This document shows, one piece after another, positions 34,977 through 46,975 of a DNA stretch of 64,000 bases. Where the stretch lies: contig VDFB02047230.1 of the NCBI GenBank assembly GCA_007258455.2, positions 155,145,525-155,209,524 on the forward strand. The letters run 5' to 3'. The notes under the pieces are model-generated. The model was not told where the DNA came from and made no database searches. It was given only the letters and a program-made list of their open reading frames with translations. How positions within the stretch are numbered: position 1 is the stretch's first letter; each line of letters opens with the position of its first letter. A program made the translations under genes and the position numbers. Source of the stretch: Sequoia sempervirens (lineage: Eukaryota; Streptophyta; Pinopsida; Cupressales; Cupressaceae).

Positions 34977-35260
34977 GTTATGCAAAGGTGGAGAGAGGTT
35001 AAATGGAATTTCAATTTCTATTGGTTCATCAATTGTGAGAGATTACATTGTTGGTGATGGTGGATATCGATTGCTATCATGGTCGCACTTTTTAGTGGAG
35101 TTGCAACAAATAATCAAAGGTTATTCAATTTTAAAATATCTTCAACTTGTATTGTTGTTGAACGCACCTTTGGAAAGCTAAAAGGTGTCTAGAGACAAAT
35201 TTTAAATTCAAAAAAATTTCATCCAAATTTGCAATACCAAACATGAGAATAATATAACAA
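34977..35260 (+). pseudogene. Harbinger transposase C-terminal remnant (copy B)
   Basis: Starts at 'ttatgcaaaggtggagagagg' shared with copy A, then 'VGDGGY' and 'VVERTFGKLKG', the latter holding the third catalytic residue (Glu) in its expected context. The first two catalytic blocks are deleted. Confidence 0.65.
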
Positions 35261-36990
35261 ACATGAAGCAATACCAAGGGATTCTGCTATAGGGTTAGCT
35301 CAAATGTCCTCAATGGAATTTGTCAATGGTAATGAAAATGTTGTGCATCTCAACAGTTGAAAGCTAGATTTTGATCAAGACTCTTTGAAATCTGCTTACC
35401 CATTTGTCTAATTTTTGTCACCTTTATTGTGGTTCATTTTACAAGAACTCATGATTAGTTTTATGATATATTAGTTGCCAAAAATAATACATTTACTTAA
35501 ATTAGTTTTTATGCTTACTTTTGCACTATTATTTTCATTCTTTCTTATTGTGGCCTATGATAGATTTATGGTTTCTTCATTTACAAATGTATTCCTTTGT
35601 TTCTCATGAGTTATTATGTGCATGTAAGCAATTTTTAAAAAATGTTTTAAGCACTAACAAAGTGATCTTCAATATTCAAAAAATTATCTAACAAAGTCAT
35701 TCAATTTATCTATAAGTGTGTGACTATGCAAAAACTTGCAAAATCATTTGCTTTTTAACATCCCCATTCCATAGGAAAAAATGAAGCATAGAGGATTTTG
35801 AGTAGATGTTCTAATTGCAATAGCTTGGTAGAAAGTGTAAAATTGAATGCAACCTCTGCTAGCATCCTTTTTTTCTGCACAAATTGAGAGCATTATAATA
35901 GATTTGAAAAGGATCTTTGGTAGAATTCAGAGTTGTATGCATAATGTAGAGACTTAGGCAAGGTGTATGTATTAAATAACAATGCCTCAAAGGAATAATG
36001 GTCACATGATATGCAATCCTTGTAGAATTTGCACATCATAGTTTACGAAACGGTCTTCATTTGTTGTCAAAACATTGAGAATGTAAGCTTAATTTTCATT
36101 GTGGCATATGCCAAGGAAGAGTTTTTGATTTTCTTTACTTTTACCGTGCAAAGTAGTAGCAGTGTCTTGATAGTCATGTTCATTAATCATTGATAAAGGT
36201 TATGTTAAAATATCCACAAACAAAAAATTGGTGTATGACAACTCAATTATCATTCTTATTTAGTTGGTAATATGGAAAGGAATTCTAATTAATACATTTG
36301 ATTGTGAAACAATCATTAATTTTACTCTTTTAACTTTGAATTTGTATTTTCTTATACGTTTTCATACAATTAATAAAACATTTGATTAATCAACTAGCAT
36401 CTATCTTGAGCTATAGCACACACCTCAAAATGTTTAAGTTAGAAATTGAATTCCTACAACTTCAATCCAAATAACATGAAGTCAATGAAAATTCAATGTT
36501 GTGGCTGAATTCATTTTTTATTGCGTGAGTTTCTTCATGAAAATTTTGTCTATGCTTAACTATAATGGTAGACAGTCACACTTATGATGATCCATCTTTT
36601 TGTTGGAATTAATTTTTTGAAAATTTTTGTGCAATAAAATTAATTTAAAATTCTTTATGTCAAAATTAACAACAAATGATAATTAAATATAAAAATATAC
36701 AATTGAATTATGTTTACATTCTAATACAAAGAAAAAACGATGTAAAAAAAATACATTTCAAAAATATAATTTATAAGAAATATTTAAAAATAAACAACAA
36801 AATTAAATATCCATAACACCACTAACTCCACAAAGTACTCCAAAAATAATAATAATTATTATTATTATTGACAAAAATAAACTAACCATATGGAGGCCTG
36901 CCCTTACATTTAAAATACTTAACTTATTTATTAAGGATGCGTTTTTCCCATTCCAAGAAGACTTCATTATTTTATACGGACACTTACCTA

Positions 36991-37289
36991 ATCCGCGTCA
37001 ATAGTTTTAATAAGTGTGAAAAGGACGAAACGATGAGATTTTCGCGTGTTGGGCCACATCATTTTTGGCGTAAACTTCACGCTATTGAAACAGCCTCGGA
37101 AATTTCCTCTTTTGAAAAAGACAAGAAAAGATTCCATCACGCGGTTTCCTACACACCATTTTGAATGCCCCCAACCATTGACTTTCTTAAATCAAGGTTT
37201 TATCATCTGTTTTCCCTGTAACCCTTCATTTGTCGGAAATCGAAACCCCTCTTTCTTTCTTCTCTAGTTCTTCTGTTCAGTCTAATTAA
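36991..37289 (+). promoter_or_regulatory. Probable TNL promoter and 5' UTR
   Basis: This stretch is less AT-biased than the transposon on its left and ends with a pyrimidine-rich leader ('ctctttctttcttctctag...') just before the start codon, common for plant 5' UTRs. No convincing TATA box was found. A pathogen-responsive W-box core (TTGAC) occurs near 37179 ('attgactttc'), but one such short motif is weak evidence. The 36937-37164 open frame is not considered a gene. Confidence 0.4.
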
Positions 37290-40200
37290 ATGGAAATGGC
37301 TTCCTCTTCCACATCCAGGCAAAATCTTACTCAACTAGAAAACGCCTTTGATGGGCTTGCACCTTCTTCTGCACCAAAATCTACAGAGCCCTGGGACATA
37401 TTTATTAATCATCGTGGATGTGATGTGAAACACACATTAGCCACTGCCATCTACGATATACTTCATTCCATGGGATTGCATGCTTTTCTAGATAAGGATG
37501 CCCTTGAGGCTGGCGATTCTTTTCCTGCAGAGATACAACACGCCATAACTAGTGCTACCCTTCACATCGCAATTTTTTCTCCCAACTATGCCCAATCCGC
37601 ATGGTGTTTGGCTGAACTATCTTTAATGCTCAAAACTGGTAAAAGAGTCATTCCCATTTTCTATCATGTTGAGCCCTCAGATCTCAGATGGATTGATCAA
37701 GGAAAAGGACAATATGCCCATGCATTCTCAGAGCATGAAAAGAAGGGCAGATACACACCAGAAATGCTTGGTGTGTGGAAAAAGGCACTCAACGACAGTT
37801 CATTCCTACACGGCTACCAGCTCAACAATAATGAGTAAGTATTATTTTCTCTATTTCTTCGATAGTCAAGACTTACATCTTTGCCATAGTTCTAGTCTGA
37901 TGCCACAAGTACTTAAGCAATATAGTGTGTTATGTTTTGATTTTTATTTTGGGTTCAAACTTTTTAGGGATGAAGCCATAGTTTTGAAGAATATTGTAAA
38001 TTTTGCATTGAAAATCATGAAGAAAGCTCCATTATGGGTAGCCGAACATCCACATGGATTGGATGAGTGGGTACAAGGCTTCGAATCGGTTACAGGAGAA
38101 GAGGAAGTAAAAATCACGGGGATCGTGGGCATGGGAGGTAGTGGTAAAACCACATTGGCCAAAGAGCTCTTCAACAGGAACTTTTCCTCCTTTCAAAGAC
38201 GCAGCTTTGTTTTCGACGTGCGAGATGCAGCTTCCAGAAATGCTTTGTGTGAGAAGCAGAAAAAGCTTCTGGCTGACCTCGGTGCCGATCATTCGTCGTT
38301 CGACCATGTAGACGAAGGGAGGGTCGTTCTTGAAAATCATTTGAGGTCTCATCGGGCGCTCATCGTATTGGATGACGTGGATCACATCGACCATCTGAAT
38401 GCTTTGTTGCCAAATAAAGACAACCTTGCATCCCAAAGTCTGGTCATTGTAACAACCCGGGAATTGGGTGTCCTCATATCATGGGGCCTCTCCTGCATTT
38501 ATAAAATGCCAGGACTTAACACCTCACATGCCCAGCAGTTATTCTGCTGGCATGCTTTCTTGCAGCCCTCTCCACCCGCTGAATTTGAAACTTTGGTTCA
38601 AGACTTCTTAAAGGCTTGCAATGGTTTGCCTCTGTCACTTAAGGTATTGGGTGCACAGTTATACGGCAGAAAGTCCATAGATTACTGGAAATCCCAATTA
38701 AAGAAAATCTTAAGAATACTGCCTGGTGATATCAAACAAAGGCTACAAGTTAGCTATGATGCGCTCGATGATGAAGAGAAAGAGATGTTTTTGGATGTAG
38801 CTTGTTTTCTCATCAGAGAAGCGAAACACACGGCTATATCAGTGTGGGATGGATCGGGTTGGAATGGTCTCCATGGTTTTGAAACACTCGTGAATAAGTC
38901 TCTTGTGGAGCTGGTCGAAAAAGAAGAGTATGATGACTATGGGAGCTGGGAACAGGTCAAGAAGGAAATGTTCGAGGAGAAACTTGAAATAAGGATGCAT
39001 GATCACCTTAGGGATATGGGAAGAGAGATTGCGCGCAGACAGTCACCAAATCGGCTTTGGTGTCCAAAGCAGATTGATGACATGAAGAGACATCTCAACG
39101 TGAGATTAATATAGGCTTCCCCATTCTGCATTTTTGTTAGATTCGAATAGTTAGATGTATAGAGGATTGATTTCTTATATTGTCTGTTTTCGTTAATCAA
39201 TGATAAGTGATATGCGTTAAAAATTAGTTCGTCTTTTTGTCTGTCAACGCTTTCAGTGAGTTTGGTTGAAACATTCTGTATGTCTGATTTTTTTTATTCA
39301 GGAAAGAAATTCGATTCGAGGGATACAACCTGCAGATACTTTTGTGGCGTTCAAAGAGTACACGCATCGGTTGCCGGGAAACACAAGCAGACGAAATAAA
39401 CGCCTAATTAGATTCTCATGTGGATTGCTGGGAAACACAAGCAGACGAAATAAACGCCTAATTAGATTCTCATATGGATTACAATTTCTTTCCGTAGAAG
39501 GAAACGAGTTTACGGAAGAATCAGCATTATTATCAGAAGACCTTGTGTGGCTTCGCTGGGATGATTTTCCCCTAAGAAATCTTCCATCATGGCTCACATT
39601 AAAATATCTAAGTGTTTTAGAGCTTTATGGAGCTGTTGAGTTGGAAGAATTGTGGCAGGACAATGCAGATGTAAGTATTTTGGTTTCGTGGTTCAAGAAG
39701 ATTACTTCAAAACTTATTTAAAGTTCATGCTTTTTTCAAATGAATTGAATATAATAACGGTTGTCTGCAGCTTCCTTTGCAATTGAGAGAGCTTATTTTA
39801 CATGATTGCCCAAAATTGCACTCGCTTCCAAGCTCAATAGAACATCTTCAAAACCTGGAAAGGCTTGTCGTTAACTTGATTAGTTCCAGTCATTGCCGGT
39901 TATGTGGCCCCCAATCACTACCTAATGGTTTTGGCAATTTAACAAGCTTGAAGTTTATAAGGCTGATGTATTGCACTCAGTTGAGCATGTTGCCTGATTC
40001 TTTCAGTCAGCTGATACACCTGGAATTTCTAGATTTATTCGGTAGTGATATGATGTCACTACCTGATGATTTCGGCAATTTAACAAGCTTGAAGTATTTA
40101 TATCTGTGTTGTTCGGAGCAGTTGAGCATGTTGCCTGATTCTTTCAGTCAGCTGATACACCTGGAATTCCTAGATTTGTCAAGTTGTGAAAAGCTATCAT

Positions 40201-41082
40201 CACTACCAAATGGTTTTGACAATTTAATAAGCTTGAGGGGGTTAAATCTGGAATATTGTGAATTGCTAGCTTCACTACCGGAGACGCTACCAGTGTCGCT
40301 CAAAATTCTAAAAATAAGCGTATGCAATTTGCTGGAGAACATCAGGTGTATTAGTGATCTGATAAACCTTGAGAGTCTGTCTATAGTTGACTGTGTGCAG
40401 ATAGAAGAACTCCCAAGCTTTGCAGATTTGGCTTCGCTGAACAGTTTTTGTATGATTGATTGCCCAAAAGTTGAGAAAATAGAAGGTTTGGAACACGCCA
40501 AGTCATTGAAGCAGCTGGAATTGAAGACACACTGGAAGGTCCCAGGTATACAGAGTTTAGAGAATGTGGAACGATTGGAAGACCTAGCGCTGAAATGTGA
40601 CACGATATCAGCTCTTAAACCTTGTATTCAGTCTCTAAAGGGGAAGGTATTAAAACCATTTACGAATTCAAGAGTTTTTGGTATTATCTATATGTTAGAA
40701 GTTTATGACTGAATGTTATGTGAACAAATACGATTTGTAGGAATGTCCAAGGAGGATGCTGATACAAGGTAGCGTTACCCGTTCGGTGGAGGCAATTGTA
40801 AAGTCTTTGGAGTTCCCTGATCTTGCGGTCAGACGGATGGAAAAGGTGCCCGATGAATACAAGATTCCATGTGCGAAACATTTAGATGCTTTTTTGTGTT
40901 ACGTGGAGGGGAATGACGAGAAGGAGGTACGTGTATACTATGGTTGGGACTTTCCCGATTACTATGACTTTCCCAGTTACTATACCGGCTGTGCCTTTCA
41001 GCGAGATAAAGCAAGAGTAGTGCGGGGCAAAAGAGAAAGAGTTGCTGAGATGTTTTATCAAATATTGGAACTTCTAGAATAG
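37290..41082 (+). CDS. TIR-NB-LRR (TNL) immune receptor, five exons
   Basis: Exons 37290-37834, 37968-39099, 39302-39670, 39771-40646 and 40741-41082, all with GT-AG introns and compatible phases, give a 1,087-residue protein. TIR (about 35-175): 'WDIFINHRGCDVKHTL' and 'SAWCLAEL' with the probable NADase catalytic Glu109. NB-ARC (about 183-540): P-loop GMGGSGKTT (236-244), kinase-2 'LIVLDDVD' (313-320), 'VTTRE', GLPL (401-404), 'FLDVACF' and MHD (525-527), all present. LRRs span about 620-970. The last exon adds about 113 residues with a Tyr-rich patch ('YYGWDFPDYYDFPSYY'). Known TNLs sense pathogen effectors in the cytoplasm and signal through TIR NADase activity. 'NHRG' in place of angiosperm 'SFRG' and the C-terminal domain look conifer-like. 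The first ATG was chosen; a second lies two codons on. No stop or frameshift was seen. Confidence 0.95.
39371..39478 (+). repeat. 54-bp in-frame tandem duplication in TNL exon 3
   Basis: Units 39371-39424 and 39425-39478 differ at two or so positions and encode the 18-residue units LPGNTSRRNKRLIRFSCG and LLGNTSRRNKRLIRFSYG (residues 583-600 and 601-618). They lie between the NB-ARC and the LRRs. The 18-codon period keeps the frame open, and the unit is strongly basic. Confidence 0.95.
39933..40202 (+). repeat. 141-bp LRR duplication in TNL exon 4
   Basis: 'ggcaatttaacaagcttgaag' at 39933 and 40074, and 'ttgagcatgttgcctgattc' at 39981 and 40122, recur with a period of exactly 141 bp (47 codons, two LRR units). 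A third, more diverged start is at about 40215. This indicates unequal crossing-over within the LRR exon, changing repeat number without breaking the frame (about residues 737-830). Confidence 0.92.
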
Positions 41083-42091
41083 TTGGCAGCTATACAAATG
41101 CATACCTGGCATTGTCTTGTAAACTGGCAGGTTTTTTTTGAAGATAAGTTAGTAGTGGGTGTTTATTTGTTAATTTTATTTTTCTTTGTTTTATATATTT
41201 TTGTTTAATGTTATAATTTGAGTTTATATAAATTTTGATTTTGATTTTACATTTCTTTGTAATAATTTCTTGACAAATATAATGATCAATATATATGATT
41301 ATTTTAGGTATTTATAAAATATTATTTTTATATGTAATTGTTGTATTTAATTTTCTCTTATTTTATAAACTGTTTTATTTTAATTGATTTATTTATAGGT
41401 ATTTTATTGTGTGATTCAAATTATTATAGAGCAATGTAAATATTTAATATTTTGCTAATAATCTATAAGTGATTTTAGAGAATATAATACAATTTTTGTT
41501 AATTAGATGCTCAATCCTCTTTTTAAAGTAGTTTTGTCATACCATCATCTCCCTTTTCTAATTTTCTGCTCTCAATTGCATGCACCCATAAATCTTTTAT
41601 AAACTTACATTTGTATTGTTTCTAAAAAATAATTAAAAAAAAATCATGTTTTTCTCATTTAGATTTTAATGTTAGACTATTTTTGAATCTCCTTCACCAC
41701 TATATATGTCTATGCTAGTTGTTATCAGATTGGCCATGATAAGTCAAAAGAATAGGTAACAGGTAGAAAATTTAGGCATTAAGTAAGTTGAAACTATTAA
41801 ATTGTTTAAATTATTTTTTGTGAAATAGAGTTTGAAAAAAAATATTAAAAATTCAAATAAGGCCACACTATATAATATCAAAAGAAACATAAGTCAAGAT
41901 GGAAATAGAAATAACAAACAAAGAAGAAATCAAGAATTTTGATCAAAGTTATAATGATCAAATTTAACATCTATGATCTATATTCTTAAGGAATTGCCTC
42001 TCATGAAAGAGCCTCAAATGGATTTTCCAAGTTAGATTACAAAACTCTTGATTCAAAGTACATAAGCTTTTAGAAATCTCTGTCATGCCCC
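41083..42091. other. TNL 3' flank, AT-rich
   Basis: The 3' UTR must begin here, but no standard AATAAA signal is obvious close to the stop. The rest is AT-rich with nothing recognised. At 42080-42105 'tgtcatgccccttagg' could be the reverse of a polypurine tract of the gypsy element to the right. Confidence 0.4.
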
Positions 42092-42469
42092 TTAGGTTGG
42101 CATGAATTGAAGGGTAGTTGCTTGGTCTTCAAGAATATGTCTCCAACAATCATCATCCACACCCAATTGAAAGGGGATGCTATTATCACTATCTAGAAGC
42201 TCTTGAATGGAGGAGGATAACTCATGTAAGTGTAATGTCTCCTCCCCCATTTGTTGAGTATGGGTATTGCCCAATTCTGGCAAGTTGTGGAGAATGGACA
42301 TAAGATCATGAGAGGACTTTTCATGATCATGACTCATCAAAGCACACTTGGTGGCATCCAAGTTTATGCTCATGGTAAGCCAAATTAACTTGAAGGCCTT
42401 AGTGAGGATTTTAGAGGACATTGAGTAAATACAGGTAGCATTCCTTTTGCCTTTAGATCCAAAAGCCAT
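42092..42469 (-). pseudogene. C-terminal frame of the gypsy element
   Basis: A 125-codon minus-strand frame downstream of integrase, unusually open for this element ('AFGSKGKRNATCIYSMSS...'). No domain recognised; not a clear chromodomain. By position it could be the pol C-terminus or an extra frame. Confidence 0.4.
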
Positions 42470-43417
42470 GTGAACAACTCAATTAACCTTAGCATAACAA
42501 AAAAAATATCTTGAGAGGCTACCCTCAAATTCAATATTGAAATCCTCGTATGTACCCCTTTCCCCTAAAACAACATGAGCAACATTCACGAACTCAAGTA
42601 GTTTAGGAAAAGTTGAGGCTCTTAGGATTAAGATCACATTTACCTTGCAATCCTACATGTATGTTATGTATCTGCAACACTCTTGGAAGGTGTACTTAGA
42701 AACCTAAGGCATAATTGGAGAAATAATTTATAGTTTAGATTCTCCTAGAATCTTGCTATAAGTGAACATATGCATTCATGAGGGAGGTGGAGTACAATGT
42801 TGGTAGTTGAGATTGTCTTTGGATTGATTTATGCTACTTTAGCTTTCTTAGGAAGTAGAGGAAGAAGTTAAGGATCTTATCATAATGGATCAGACCCACA
42901 TGAGTTAGTTGATTCTAAAATGGAGTGATGGAATGAAGATTGAGCCATTGGAGATTTATTGGTCAAAAATGCCTTTGCAATTATGTTTTCTATTTGGTGA
43001 CTTATTGATTGAGCCCATGTAATTTCCAAGTGAAGTCATTGAATTATTTAGTATTATTGAAAGATGATCTTAAAGGTGGGAATGGGGTTTTCAAATGATA
43101 CTATGGTTTTGGTATCTATTGTTTTGGTGAAACCATTTATGTTTTTAGCCTATCTCTTTGCCTATATATTGGAGGTGTGCATATACAATTTAGGGATATG
43201 TGTAATGATGGGAGTTCAACGTTAATCATCAAGATGAATTCAATGCTAAAGACATGGGAATATGGGTTGGTGCTCATAGGTGTGTGAATATTGGTGTAGT
43301 CTACCCAAAGGGCAGGATTGAGGTGAAGGTGTGAGTCATGATCAATTCCATTGACAATTTTATTAAGGGTTTTTTGCAAGGTTTTATTGGTTTCCTTGTT
43401 TAGCTATTACCTTGAGG

Positions 43418-43862
43418 TTAGTAGGGGGTAGAACAATGATCTTGGATGTGAAAATGTTCATATAGGTTGTGAACTTCATGGTTCTTAAATGGTTTTCCAT
43501 TGTTAGTGATAATGGTGAATGAGATACCATAATGAAAAATAGTATGGTAACAAATGAACTTGGATATTTGGGTCTGAATAGTAAATGTGAGAGGAAGGAT
43601 CAACCCACTTCATAGAATACTCAATGGCAGTAATTATGGATTTATGGCCATTGGAGGATGAAGGGTAAATCTTGTCGACTAAATTGAGGTCCCATTGAGA
43701 AAAGGGCCAATGGTTAGTAATAGTTTGCAATGCTTGAGAAGGTTTGTGGATGAGATCTCCAAGATGTTTACATAAAAGGCACCATTTGATATATTGACAT
43801 GCATATTGCTCTATTGTAGGCCAATAATATTCTATTTTGAGAATCTTTTCATCCAATACCAA
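43418..43862 (-). pseudogene. Gypsy integrase: zinc-binding and core domains
   Basis: 'CQYIKWCLLCKHLGDLIHKP' supplies the Cys pair of the H2C2 zinc domain, followed by 'NHWPFSQWDLNLVDKIYPSS', the integrase core entry with the first catalytic Asp position ('D.VG.' type, here DLNLVD), and 'TIITNNGKPFKNHEV', where 'TDNG' has become 'TNNG', losing the second catalytic Asp. Split over two frames and inactive. It would have joined element DNA to the genome. Confidence 0.88.
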
Positions 43863-44699
43863 ACTAGTTCATGTGCCCCACATTACTATATTGTACCTAC
43901 TATAATGTGAGATTTGTTTCCATCATGTTTAAAAATCACACTAACCATTATTATCTCGATGATAAGGTGTATATCTAAGGAGGGTGTAATGAGATGCATA
44001 CTAGATGAAATATTTATGAACTGGTTGTGGGTGAGGTTAGGTGGTAATGGCTTCATCATGAATATAGGTGTTTATATAATGGTACCAAGGAGATTCAAGA
44101 CCAATACTTTTGCATACTAGCTTGGAATTAGGTGCATCATATGTTATGGTTAGGCGTTATTCTATGAGAAACTCACATCTTTGACTATCTTGTGGCATTT
44201 ATAACAAAGATCTTATGATGGCCATGACATTTGTAATTTTTTATTGGGGCAAGGAAATTCCTCAAACTGGATACATGCATGAAGTACTATTTGAAGCTAT
44301 CTACCATGCAATTGTAAGGGAGGAGATTGTCATCTTTTATTTAGTAATCCTTATTAGCCTACTTGATTATGAGCCAAGAATCTCCATAGACTTGTAGTTG
44401 TGTGATATTCCATTTAATATTCATTCTTAGTATTGTTATCAAGGTCTCATAGTTTTCCATGTTATGGGTGCATGGGAATGCTAGGATGAAAGCCCTTGGT
44501 ATGAAGTCACCTTATGGGATAACAAAGATATGCTTGATCTAGGATTATAGTATGTATATGACCCATCAACATAAAGCTTCTGCAGTGGTGTATCATGGAC
44601 CATGAAGGAGAACTCATTAGGAAAATATACTATCAAATGATGTGTATCTATTAGGGTAGCCTTTGCTAATTGATTTGAAACAACCTACCTTTTGGTGGA

Positions 44700-45055
44700 T
44701 CCTTTATTTACATAGTCAATGTCAAATTCACTAAGGATCATGACCCACTTAGTCATTCTCCCTATAAGAGATTCTTTTAATAGAAAGTACTTGAGTGGAT
44801 CAACCTTGGAAATGTGCTTGGTTTGATGATTAAGCATATAATATTGTAGCTTTTTTGAATTGATTTAACAATGTCTAGACATGCTTTCTCCATGAAAGTG
44901 TGGTTAAGTTCATAGCCAACCAAAGTGCAATTGATGTGGTATATGGCCCTTTCCTTTCCATTTTGATCATGATGTGCTAGAAGTGTCTCTAATTCTACTG
45001 ATGATGTGGATATATATAATACTAAGGGCTTTCCTAGAATAGGATGCATAAGCAT
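44700..45055 (-). pseudogene. Gypsy RNase H remnant
   Basis: 'PILGKPLVLYISTSSVELET' and 'GKERAIYHINCTLVGYELNH' with 'EKACLDIV' match the standard RNase H segment after gypsy RT ('GKP..LY.S....A.GA.L', 'E.A.YY.S..L...E..Y...EK'). Some active-site positions are replaced and the frame ends early. Confidence 0.85.
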
Positions 45056-45099
45056 AGGTAGTGATGATAGATATTCTTTGATTTGATCAATATTTTGTT

Positions 45100-46000
45100 A
45101 ACAAGCGTGGTCCCACTAGAAGGCTATGTTCTTGTAGATTAGGTGAGAAAAAAATTGACACTTGTTTGCAAGCTAAGAAATAAATCAAGTCAAATTTCCT
45201 AAGATCTTTCTTTGAAGGCTACATAGTTTCTTGATTGTCTTAGGTGGAGGCACATTTTTAGGGCTCTTACCTATGCTAGAACAAACTCTATTCCTATTTG
45301 TGATACAATGAACCCCAATAACTTCCCTAAAGTAACATCAAATACACACTTCTTTGGATTAAGACACACTTGATATTGAGCTAAGCAATCAAAGATACAC
45401 TCAAGGACTTGAGGATGATCTTCCCATCTTAGATTTACCTAGGAGTTAATCCTTAGAATCCTCCATGACGATGCAAAGGAGATTATTAAATATGATTGTC
45501 ATAGCTCTTTGATATTTAGCTCTTATGTTTTTGAGACCGAAGGGAATAACTTGGTAGCAAAAGGTTCCCCATGGTGTGATGAAAGCTTTCTTATGTTGGT
45601 CCTCTATGGATATATGGATATGATTATATCCTAAAAATTTTCCATAATGGATAACATTGCATGTCTACTTGTAAGATCTAAAATGGTGTCGATATTAGAC
45701 AATGAGAAGTCATCCTTTGGGTAAGCTTTATTAAGGTCTCTAAAGTTGATGCAAATACAAACGCCCCTAGTGACTTTGGCAACTTGCATAATGTTAGATA
45801 CCCATTTTGGATAATTTATTAGATAGATGAAGCCTACTCAAGATTTTTTTTGTAGCTCTAATTTAACCAGGAGGGTGATTTGGTGGTGCATCTTCCTTAA
45901 TTTTTGCATAACATGATTTTCATTAGGGTGTACCCCTAGATGATGGACCACCAAAGATGGATCTAATCCAAGCATGAACTAACATAGGATAGTTAAGATA
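45100..46000 (-). pseudogene. Gypsy reverse transcriptase remnant
   Basis: 'CICINFRDLNKAYPKDDFSL' (about 45755-45700), the hallmark 'VDYR.LN' block of gypsy RT, followed by 'CLAQYQVCLNPKKCVFDVTL' near 45380-45320 and 'GKLLGFIVS', the palm-thumb block. The YxDD catalytic motif expected in between cannot be read, and many stops intervene, so it is inactive. Confidence 0.85.
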
Positions 46001-46975
46001 TTTTGATATTGTATAGATGAGAGGGTGACTACCTTGTATGTAATTTTTAGTTCTGCATTTGTGTCTAAATTGATTTTTTGAGTTTCTTCAATCACAATTG
46101 TAGATATTTCTAGTCCTTGTGGATCCATTAGGGGGATTTTGAGTTCCTCATCTTCCAATGTCTTAGAGAGGTTTTCACTAGAAGATACATCCTTTTTTTT
46201 TACTTTCTATAGATTTGCTGGTGCCTCAGAGAGGTTTTCGCTAGGGGACCTTTTGTTTCTTTTATAACTTTTCATTTTGTAATTAATGAACTCATCTTCC
46301 CCAAGGTATGCATCAATTCATAAACAAATATTGAATTGTTATCACCTAGAGGTAAGGTGTCAGAAATTCCCATTAACTCGAGGAAGCCCTCATCATTTTG
46401 GAACACATTGAGATATATGGAGCCTTGTTGGTCCTAATCTGTAAGTTCAATATAATAGAGTGGAAGGTCAATGGTATAGATTGTGTTATTGATGAAGATT
46501 GGGGATACATCCAAGTCATCAAACAAGGCTATAATGATTCCATTATCAACAATATTATCCACAATGTCAGAAGTAGTCTATCATCATTGTTGGGGGAATT
46601 TGATGGTTTCGTGGGTTGTGCTTGTGGAGGTATGTACCCAAGACCTTTGTCATAGGAGTTAATTGGAGGATTGATTGGATATAGAGTTCCTTGTTCATTA
46701 ATTCCCAATATATTTCCCTTGTAATGCCTATTCTGACTAATATGAAAAGGAATATGATATTCTTTCCATACGTGGTCAAGAAGGTTATTATTTGTATTAG
46801 ATTAATCCCTGTACTTGTAACCAAGTATTAACATCTTGGTCAAGTTCTTCTACTGTGCATGGGGACAAAAGGATAGTGGATCCACATTATTTGGTATTGG
46901 GTGCTTTTTTGTTCTCTCGTTGGGTGGGCCAACCATATGAGCAAGGAGAGGAATTCTGCCAATGTGAAAAGCATC
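46001..46975 (-). other. Gypsy PR-RT linker, decayed
   Basis: Low-quality coding remains with stops in all minus frames. The position between protease and RT fits the pol linker. Confidence 0.45.

Larger units (their letters stand above)
32965..36990 (+). mobile_element. PIF/Harbinger-type DNA transposon, copy B (internally deleted)
   Basis: Paralogue of copy A at 11260-16510. Similarity starts at 'gtagaattagttttttat' and continues to about 36920, possibly to 36990. It lacks the SINE of copy A. About 1.2 kb of copy A (13100-14317), including the first two catalytic blocks, is replaced by about 360 bp of unrelated DNA (34617-34976). It is therefore a dead deletion derivative. Its right end is roughly 300 bp upstream of the TNL start codon. 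TIRs and target duplication not identified. Confidence 0.72.

Noticed and set aside
36937..37164. Small 75-residue gene upstream of the TNL
   Set aside because: No homology pattern; it lies in the probable promoter/5' UTR and overlaps the transposon edge.
38032..38436. Minus-strand frame of 134 codons
   Set aside because: Antisense to the TNL NB-ARC exon, with no independent support.
41200..42000. A TNL paralogue or extra exon downstream
   Set aside because: The sequence is AT-rich with stops in all frames; the TNL frame closes properly at 41082.
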